Notes under the pieces: model-generated
What the model was told of the DNA's origin: nothing
What the model saw: only the letters and a program-made list of their open reading frames with translations
The model's database searches: none
Source of the DNA: Collinsella sp.
GTDB taxonomy: Bacteria > Actinomycetota > Coriobacteriia > Coriobacteriales > Coriobacteriaceae
Reading direction: 5' to 3'
NCBI GenBank assembly: GCA_014871665.1
Contig: WGSL01000062.1
Span: 1 to 11,402 of the forward strand
DNA: 11,402 bases
Program-made: the position numbers and the translations under genes
In this document: in pieces, positions 7,257-11,402 of the stretch
How positions within the stretch are numbered: the stretch's first letter is position 1
Layout: the number at the start of each line of letters is the position of its first letter

Positions 7257-7365
7257 GTCTAAGGGGTCAAAGTGCCGCAGATTGCCACGAAAGAGGAGCG
7301 AAGCGTACTTAAGGTACGCGAGCGACGATTGAGCGGCAAGGTGCGGTGCCTTGGTCCCCTTAGAC
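7257..7365. repeat. long imperfect inverted repeat (about 109 bp)
   Basis: The ends GTCTAAGGGG (7257-7266) and CCCCTTAGAC (7356-7365) are perfect inverted copies. Inside, CCGCA, TTGCC and GCGTAC blocks also pair in order, converging on GCGTAC (about 7303-7308) and GTACGC (about 7313-7318) at the centre. The right end covers the stop codon of the deformylase-like gene (7360-7362). It resembles a non-coding palindromic intergenic element. No transposase or second copy lies in this window. Confidence 0.6.
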
Positions 7366-7779
7366 CAACTTGCCGAGACAGTGGTCGATCATATGCTGGA
7401 TCATCTGTGCCTCAAAGCCCACAAAGTCCTGCTTGCGCTCGCGCATCTTGCCGTCGACGATCACGTCATAAGCGACCTTGCACTTGATATAGCGCGTGGA
7501 CTTGGTGACCTCCTCGTGCGTCAGGCAGCTCTCCTCCATCTTGCTGGCGCCCAGGCCAAACACCAGACGGGGGTTGTAGAGCACATGGGGCTCGCCGGCA
7601 TCGTCCAGGTAGACGCAGACCTTCTTGGTGATGCCGATCTGGTTGGCGGCAAGGCAGCCGGCATCGTCGAGCGACTTGATGGTATCGATCAGGTCCTGTG
7701 CCACCGACTCGTCCTCGACGGTCGCGACCTCGCAACGCTGGGACAGAATAGCCTCGTCGTGGCAGAGCTCTTTAATCAT
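7360..7779 (-). CDS. peptide-deformylase-like protein with altered motif III
   Basis: A 139-residue protein from the ATG at 7779, placed 5 nt after GGAGG; an ATG at 7791 is in frame but lacks a site. The three deformylase motifs are recognisable but changed. Motif I is GCLAANQIG (Gln47 kept). Motif II is EESCLT (metal-ligand Cys85 kept). Motif III is QHMIDH, where the metal-ligand His129 and His133 are kept but the catalytic Glu between them is Met130. Standard deformylases remove the formyl group from nascent Met and need that Glu, so activity here is doubtful. It belongs to the short deformylase-like branch that lacks the usual C-terminal extension. The gene ends inside a long inverted repeat and is followed by a terminator. 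A TATACT -10-like box (7818-7813) lies upstream, divergent from the purine permease. It might act as a paralogue with another role, or be drifting toward loss of function. Confidence 0.82.
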   Translation of the reverse strand: MIKELCHDEAILSQRCEVATVEDESVAQDLIDTIKSLDDAGCLAANQIGITKKVCVYLDDAGEPHVLYNPRLVFGLGASKMEESCLTHEEVTKSTRYIKCKVAYDVIVDGKMRERKQDFVGFEAQMIQHMIDHCLGKLV

Positions 7780-7972
7780 ACGTTCCTCCATAGGGGTCGT
7801 TGTAACTGCTTAAGTATACGGTACCCACACATTTTCATACGGAAAATACCGCCCGTCCGCTACAAAGCGCCGAACATCAACATGTGAGGAACAGCAAGGT
7901 TGCAAAGGCGATATAGTGAGTGAGTTCGTGTCAATCGGCCTAAACTCGGGGCCGAACAAGGAAAGGGTATGC
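7780..7972. promoter_or_regulatory. divergent intergenic region, deformylase-like / purine permease
   Basis: About 190 nt. On the minus strand TATACT (7818-7813) is a plausible -10 for the deformylase-like gene. On the plus strand TATAGT (7912-7917) is a weak -10 candidate for the permease; no good -35 is seen for either. Small hairpins are ATTTTC/GAAAAT (7831-7847) and TCGGCC/GGCCGA (7935-7955) in the permease leader. I looked for a purine riboswitch core and did not find it. Confidence 0.35.
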
Positions 7973-9286
7973 ATGGACGAACTATTTCACGTCAGCGAGC
8001 GCAAGTCCACAATCGGGACCGAACTTCGCGCTGGACTGACAACGTTCCTGGCAATGGCCTACATCATTGCCGTCAACCCCGCGGTGCTCTCGGGCGCCGG
8101 CATCGATGCGGGAGCGCTCGCCTGCGCCACTTGCCTGGGCGCCGGCATCATGACCATCTGCATGGGCATCTTCGCCAACCGCCCGCTCGCCTGCGCTTCG
8201 GGCCTGGGCATCAACGCCATGATCGCGGGCATCGCCACCACCATGTGCGGCGGTGACTGGCACGTGGCCATGAGCGTTATCTTCCTCGAGGGTATCGTCA
8301 TCTTGCTGCTCGTCCTGTGCGGCCTGCGCGAGGCCATTATGGACGCCATCCCCGTGGTCCTGCGCCACGCCATCTCGGTTGGCTTGGGCCTGTTCATCGC
8401 CATGATCGGCCTGTGCGACGCCGGCATCATCACCGCTGGCGCCGGTACGCTCGTCGGCCTGGGCGACATCGCCTCCCCCACCTTTATCGTCGGCATCATC
8501 TCCATCGTCGTGACGGTTGCCCTGGCTTCCCGCAACGTGCCGGGCTCGCTGCTCATCGGCATCATCGTCGCCGTTATCGCCGGTATCCCGCTGGGCGTCA
8601 CCCACGCCCCCGAGGGCCTCATCGCACCGCTCGACTTCTCGACCTTTGGCGCCCCGTTTGCCAGCACCGCCGATGGCAACATGGCCATCGTGAAGGTTCT
8701 GACCGACCCGATGCTGCTCGTCGTTGCCTTCTCGCTGCTCATGAGTGACTTCTTCGACACCATGGGAACCGCGATGGCCGTCGCCAAGCAGGGCGAGTTC
8801 TTGACCGAGGACGGCAATGTCGAGGACATCCGCCCCATCCTGGTCGTCGACTCCGTGGCCGCTGCTGCCGGTGGCTTTATGGGCGTCTCCTCCATCACCA
8901 CCTTCGTCGAGTCCACCTCTGGCGCTGCCGACGGTGGCCGCACGGGCCTCACCTCCGTCACCACCGGCGTGCTGTTCATTCTCGCCGCGTTCTTCTCCCC
9001 CATCGTCACCATCGTTTCCAGTGCCGCCACCTGCGGTGCTCTGGTCTACGTCGGCTACCTCATGATGAGCGAGGCCTCCGAGATCGACTGGTCCGACGTG
9101 TCGCAGGGTTTCCCGGCGTTCATGATTGTCGCCGGCGTGCCCTTCACCTACTCCATCTCTGCCGGCATTGGCCTGGGCTTTATCGCCTACGTGATCGTCG
9201 CGCTCTTTAAGGGCGAGGCCTCCAAGATCAAGCCGCTCATGTGGATCGCAGCCCTTGCCTTCCTCGTCTACTTCTTTGTAGCGTAA
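7973..9286 (+). CDS. AzgA-type NCS2 purine permease (adenine/guanine/hypoxanthine)
   Basis: A 437-residue integral membrane protein. The ATG at 7973 follows GAAAGGG by 5 nt and begins MDELFHVSERKSTIGTELRAGLTTF, the usual start of this family; a GTG at 7916 is in frame but lacks a site. Visible family motifs are LTTFLAMAYIIAVNP (about 22-36), GLGINAMIAG (about 77-86), SDFFDTMGTAMAVA (258-271) and ESTSGAADGGRTGLT (313-327). The repeated hydrophobic segments fit the 14-helix NCS2 fold. It should import purine bases with H+; relatives include PbuG and AdeP/AzgA. Which base it prefers cannot be told. It appears monocistronic, with a strong terminator 27 nt after the stop. Its last 14 codons plus stop and 3' flank are duplicated at 11282-11349, beyond the next gene. 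Confidence 0.93.
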   Translation: MDELFHVSERKSTIGTELRAGLTTFLAMAYIIAVNPAVLSGAGIDAGALACATCLGAGIMTICMGIFANRPLACASGLGINAMIAGIATTMCGGDWHVAMSVIFLEGIVILLLVLCGLREAIMDAIPVVLRHAISVGLGLFIAMIGLCDAGIITAGAGTLVGLGDIASPTFIVGIISIVVTVALASRNVPGSLLIGIIVAVIAGIPLGVTHAPEGLIAPLDFSTFGAPFASTADGNMAIVKVLTDPMLLVVAFSLLMSDFFDTMGTAMAVAKQGEFLTEDGNVEDIRPILVVDSVAAAAGGFMGVSSITTFVESTSGAADGGRTGLTSVTTGVLFILAAFFSPIVTIVSSAATCGALVYVGYLMMSEASEIDWSDVSQGFPAFMIVAGVPFTYSISAGIGLGFIAYVIVALFKGEASKIKPLMWIAALAFLVYFFVA

Positions 9287-9308
9287 CGGCAAAGCTGCCA
9301 AAGCAGAA
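9241..9308 (+). repeat. 68-bp direct repeat, left copy
   Basis: Covers the last 14 codons and stop of the purine permease plus 22 nt of 3' flank. It matches 11282-11349 at 62 of 68 positions with no gaps, including a 26-nt identical run (9251-9276 against 11292-11317). The two coding differences are synonymous; the other four lie after the stop. Confidence 0.93.
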
Positions 9309-9312
9309 CACC

Positions 9313-9353
9313 AAAGCGCGGAGTCGCATCGAGCGGCTCCGCGCTTTGCTTTT
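9313..9353 (+). terminator. intrinsic terminator after the purine permease
   Basis: AAAGCGCGGAG (9313-9323) pairs perfectly with CTCCGCGCTTT (9337-9347) around a 13-nt loop, followed by GCTTTT. This is a strong G+C-rich hairpin with a short T-tract. Confidence 0.9.
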
Positions 9354-9397
9354 AAAGCCAGGCAACGCACAGACGCGCGATGTATTGCTTCCCAAGT

Positions 9398-9490
9398 TTT
9401 GGACATTTTGCCCTCCAAACGGCACTACCACCGGCTACATCCTGCAGATATGCTGGGCGTAATCGCATAGGCCCTATGAGGATGGGAGTA
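9398..9490 (+). promoter_or_regulatory. leader of the surface-protein gene
   Basis: The 140 nt before the gene contain a TTTGGA/TCCAAA inverted repeat with a 10-nt loop (9398-9419), a 13-nt palindrome CATAGGCCCTATG (9466-9478), and the ribosome site GGGAG (9484-9488), 5 nt before the ATG at 9494. No clear -35/-10 pair is visible. The palindromes may be operator or leader structures. Confidence 0.35.
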
Positions 9491-9493
9491 ACC

Positions 9494-11260
9494 ATGGCCG
9501 CCTTGTTCACGACCCCCAAGCGCAATGACAAAACCTCTGGAGCCCATTTTGTCGAGCCCGACGTGTGCCGTCGCACGCTGCTCACACACGGCAGCTGGCG
9601 CCGCGTGACGCGCCGCCTCGTCTGCGACCTGGCCTGCGCGCTTACGGTGAGCTCGCTGCTCATGCCGAGCGTCTCGCTCGCGGCCGAGTGGGTCAACGTC
9701 GGCGGCACTCAGTACAACACTGCAGCAGGCGACGAGGCCGGCACCTGGTCCTGGGACGGCGCCGACGACATGAAGCTCAACGGCTATAACGCCGGCGCGA
9801 TCGAGGCAGCGGGCAAGCTCAACGTGAGCTACGAGGGCAACAACATCGTCACTAACGGCGATGGCCGCGGCATCAAGGTTAAGGATGGCGCGAACGAGAA
9901 CGCCGAGCTTAATATTCAGGGCGACGCGTCCAGCACGCTCAACGTGACATCTTCTCGTGTCGCCATCACTTCCGTCGGCAGCATCAACATCGACGGCGCT
10001 GGCACTGTCAACGCCACGAGCACCGAGCACGATGCCATCGATGCCGGGGGCGATGTCACCATCAAGGGCTCGGGAAACGTTAACGCCACGGGCGATTCGG
10101 ATGGCATCAGGGCCGACGGCAACATCACGATCGACAACAGCGGAACCGTCACCGCCAAGGCCACCGAGGATCAGGGTATCGATGCTAACGAGAACCTCAT
10201 CATAAAGGGCGGCGGCAAGGTAGAGGCAAGCTCTATCAAAGACAATGCGATTTGGGCCGACGGCAACATCGAGATCTCGGGTGGCAGCCAGGTCAAGGCA
10301 AGCTCCGAGGAAGACGCCGCCATCGACGGTAAAAACAGCCTCACGGTCACGAACGCTTCCCTCAACGCAAGTGGCGTTGGGTATGGCATCTATGTCTACA
10401 AGGGCATCACGTTCGATGGCGCAACCGTAACGGTCCGTGCAAGTGCAGGGAACGATGAAGCCAGCGCCCTCTTCACCGACGAGGACGACATCGTCATCAA
10501 GAACGGCTCGATCGTGGATGCGTTCGCAGAAGGCCAGTTCTCGACCGCAATCTCCACCAGAAACTACTACCCCAACGAAGCGGGTGGTCACGTCTACATT
10601 AGTGACTCCGTTGTCAAGGCTATAGCCCGCTATGTCGAGTCCGGTAGCGACGGCCCCGATCACTACAGCAACGACCAAAGCGGCGCGGTCATTCCCGAGC
10701 ATAGGGGCGTGAACATCGGCATCTTTGCCCGGACCAAGGAGGGCATCACGCCCGCGACCATCTCGATTGTCCGCAGTAAGGTCACAGCTGAGGGAGACAC
10801 GGCGGCGATCTTCGCCCTTGCCGTGAGCGCGGACGGCGAGACAATCGGCACCATCGAGATCGAAGGCGCTCCCATCCAGACGCCCACAGGCGGCAAGATC
10901 ATTGGCTATCGCAACAAGGAAGAACTCGATGACGGCATCTTCTACGTGGTGGGTCAAACCATCGGCACGGGCGACGCTGTGATCGACTCCCCCTATAACG
11001 AAGCTGTCGCCAAGAGCACGGTCATCGCGCCTCCCGAGGAGATCAAACCCGAGGAGGAGCCAGGCGAGACCAAGCCCGAGGGTTCCAAGTCCGAGGGCAC
11101 GAAGACGACCAAGACCGTTGCAGTTGCAGCCACGGGAGCCAAGATCGCCGGCAAACTCGCAGCAACCGGCGACGCCTCGAGCGCAGCCATCGTGGCAGCC
11201 GCCCTTGCGGGAACAGCCGCCATCGCCGCGGGCGCCGTGGTGAGCCGCAAGCGCTCGTAA
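9494..11260 (+). CDS. wall-anchored beta-helix surface protein, Cthe_2159-like carbohydrate-binding type
   Basis: A 588-residue secreted protein. The ATG at 9494 follows GGGAG by 5 nt; in-frame ATGs at 9380, 9476 and 9482 lack such a site. There is a long basic N-region of about 41 residues, then a hydrophobic core (about 42-59) and likely signal-peptidase cleavage near SLAAEW (63/64). After a WSWDGADDMKLNGYNAGAIE entry motif, coils of about 22-24 residues run from about 157 to 345, each starting AI or GI and carrying a V/I-T/N-I strand (for example DVTIKGSGNVNATG, NITIDNSGTVTAKA). This is the pattern of a right-handed beta-helix, like the Cthe_2159 carbohydrate-binding family. A Pro/Glu/Lys-rich spacer (about 535-570 nt from the end) precedes LAATGD at 555-560, a hydrophobic stretch and the basic tail SRKRS: an LAxTG-type sorting signal as used by class E sortases. 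The ligand is unknown. The gene lies between two copies of the permease 3' end. Confidence 0.85.
   Translation: MAALFTTPKRNDKTSGAHFVEPDVCRRTLLTHGSWRRVTRRLVCDLACALTVSSLLMPSVSLAAEWVNVGGTQYNTAAGDEAGTWSWDGADDMKLNGYNAGAIEAAGKLNVSYEGNNIVTNGDGRGIKVKDGANENAELNIQGDASSTLNVTSSRVAITSVGSINIDGAGTVNATSTEHDAIDAGGDVTIKGSGNVNATGDSDGIRADGNITIDNSGTVTAKATEDQGIDANENLIIKGGGKVEASSIKDNAIWADGNIEISGGSQVKASSEEDAAIDGKNSLTVTNASLNASGVGYGIYVYKGITFDGATVTVRASAGNDEASALFTDEDDIVIKNGSIVDAFAEGQFSTAISTRNYYPNEAGGHVYISDSVVKAIARYVESGSDGPDHYSNDQSGAVIPEHRGVNIGIFARTKEGITPATISIVRSKVTAEGDTAAIFALAVSADGETIGTIEIEGAPIQTPTGGKIIGYRNKEELDDGIFYVVGQTIGTGDAVIDSPYNEAVAKSTVIAPPEEIKPEEEPGETKPEGSKSEGTKTTKTVAVAATGAKIAGKLAATGDASSAAIVAAALAGTAAIAAGAVVSRKRS
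9962..10528 (+). repeat. in-frame beta-helix coil repeats (about 24 residues each)
   Basis: Seven or more degenerate coils, starting at residues 157, 181, 204, 228, 252, 276 and 298 of the surface protein. Each has an AI/GI start, a short acidic or Gly turn, a central strand ending in Gly, then V-x-A. They are repeats in protein pattern rather than in exact DNA sequence, which argues for old rather than recent expansion. Confidence 0.75.
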
Positions 11261-11281
11261 ACACTTTTTCGCACGGGACGG

Positions 11282-11327
11282 GTGGATCGCGGCCCTTGCC
11301 TTCCTCGTCTACTTCTTCGTAGCGTAA
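11282..11327 (+). pseudogene. 3' remnant of a second NCS2 purine permease gene
   Basis: The reading frame from TGG at 11283 encodes WIAALAFLVYFFVA followed by TAA, identical in protein to the C-terminus of the permease ending at 9286, with two synonymous changes. There is no start or body: the similarity stops abruptly at 11282, 21 nt after the stop of the surface-protein gene. It is a headless permease end, either a recombination scar or an attachment-site-like duplication. Confidence 0.8.
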
Positions 11328-11349
11328 GGGCAAGGCTGCAAAAGCTGAA
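11282..11349 (+). repeat. 68-bp direct repeat, right copy
   Basis: Right-hand partner of 9241-9308 (62 of 68 identical, ungapped), containing the permease remnant, its stop and 22 nt of 3' flank. Each copy is followed within 3-4 nt by a terminator hairpin of different sequence but similar form, ending TTTGCTTTT on the left and TTTGCTCTT on the right. Confidence 0.93.
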
Positions 11350-11352
11350 TCA

Positions 11353-11383
11353 AAACCACCCCTAAAAGGGGTGGTTTGCTCTT
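11353..11383 (+). terminator. intrinsic terminator after the surface-protein gene and permease remnant
   Basis: AAACCACCCCT (11353-11363) pairs perfectly with AGGGGTGGTTT (11367-11377) around a 3-nt loop, followed by GCTCTT. It probably terminates the surface-protein transcript, although by position it belongs to the permease remnant. Confidence 0.88.
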
Positions 11384-11396
11384 AGGGTATAACCCT
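11384..11396. repeat. small palindrome at the window edge
   Basis: AGGGT and ACCCT flank ATA, with TATAAC resembling a -10 box. It may belong to the promoter of a gene beyond the window. Weak. Confidence 0.25.
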
Positions 11397-11402
11397 TGGA
11401 TT

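Noticed and set aside
7792..7972. Purine riboswitch ahead of the purine permease
   Set aside because: The conserved loop and junction sequences of the purine aptamer are not present; only small unrelated hairpins are seen.
7982..9418. Long minus-strand open frame opposite the purine permease
   Set aside because: Low-complexity Gly/Asp/His-rich mirror of the permease, with no ribosome site and no family resemblance.
9494..9690. Tat signal peptide in the surface protein
   Set aside because: Paired arginines are present, but the residues after them (RRLVCDL) do not fit the twin-arginine consensus well; a Sec-type signal with a long N-region is simpler.
9425..10957. Long minus-strand open frame opposite the surface protein
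   Set aside because: Mirror of the beta-helix repeats; the opposite strand has signal peptide, repeats and sorting signal in order.
9241..11349. Insertion sequence or integrative element with its own recombinase
   Set aside because: No transposase or integrase and no inverted terminal repeats lie between the direct repeats, so I report only the duplication and do not name a mobile element.
1..11402. CRISPR arrays, tRNA or rRNA genes
   Set aside because: No spaced short direct repeats, tRNA cloverleaf or rRNA-like sequence was seen on either strand.

Overview
This window looks like chromosomal DNA from a G+C-rich, Gram-positive gut actinobacterium, most likely Collinsella or a close Coriobacteriia relative. 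That is an inference from the strong G/C bias at third codon positions, the bile salt hydrolase, the LAxTG-type wall-sorting signal and the purine and K+ transport genes. No database search was possible. Seven intact protein genes are supported, plus the 3' remnant of an eighth.

Left part (1-3680): a minus-strand gene encodes a Cro/CI-type helix-turn-helix fused to an AlaA-type alanine aminotransferase. Its promoter region carries repeated GTTCAATT half-sites, and a well-placed internal start could also give a stand-alone 405-residue enzyme. Upstream, a LysR-type regulator (minus) is divergent from an EamA/DMT exporter (plus), with a palindromic LysR-style box between them.

Centre (3681-7181): kup, a K+ uptake permease with an extended acidic tail, follows a leader containing two hairpins. 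It converges on a bile salt hydrolase gene (minus) across a shared hairpin terminator. The hydrolase precursor is expected to lose Met1 so that Cys2 becomes the nucleophile.

Right-centre (7182-9353): a small peptide-deformylase-like gene (minus) has Met in place of the catalytic Glu. It ends inside a long imperfect inverted repeat and is separated from the bile salt hydrolase by a terminator. Divergent from it is an AzgA-type NCS2 purine permease with its own terminator.

Right end (9354-11402): a secreted, wall-anchored beta-helix protein (signal peptide, about 24-residue coils, Pro/Glu-rich spacer, LAATG sorting signal). It is bracketed by a 68-bp direct repeat made of the last codons, stop and 3' flank of the purine permease. 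The second copy is a headless permease remnant with only synonymous coding changes and its own terminator. The surface-protein gene therefore looks inserted at, or recombined into, the 3' end of a permease gene. This is the most unusual feature of the window.

Apart from the regulator-target pair, most genes appear to be independent single-gene units. Shared themes are gut-surface life (bile acid, surface adhesin), K+ and purine uptake, and alanine/amino-acid metabolism.
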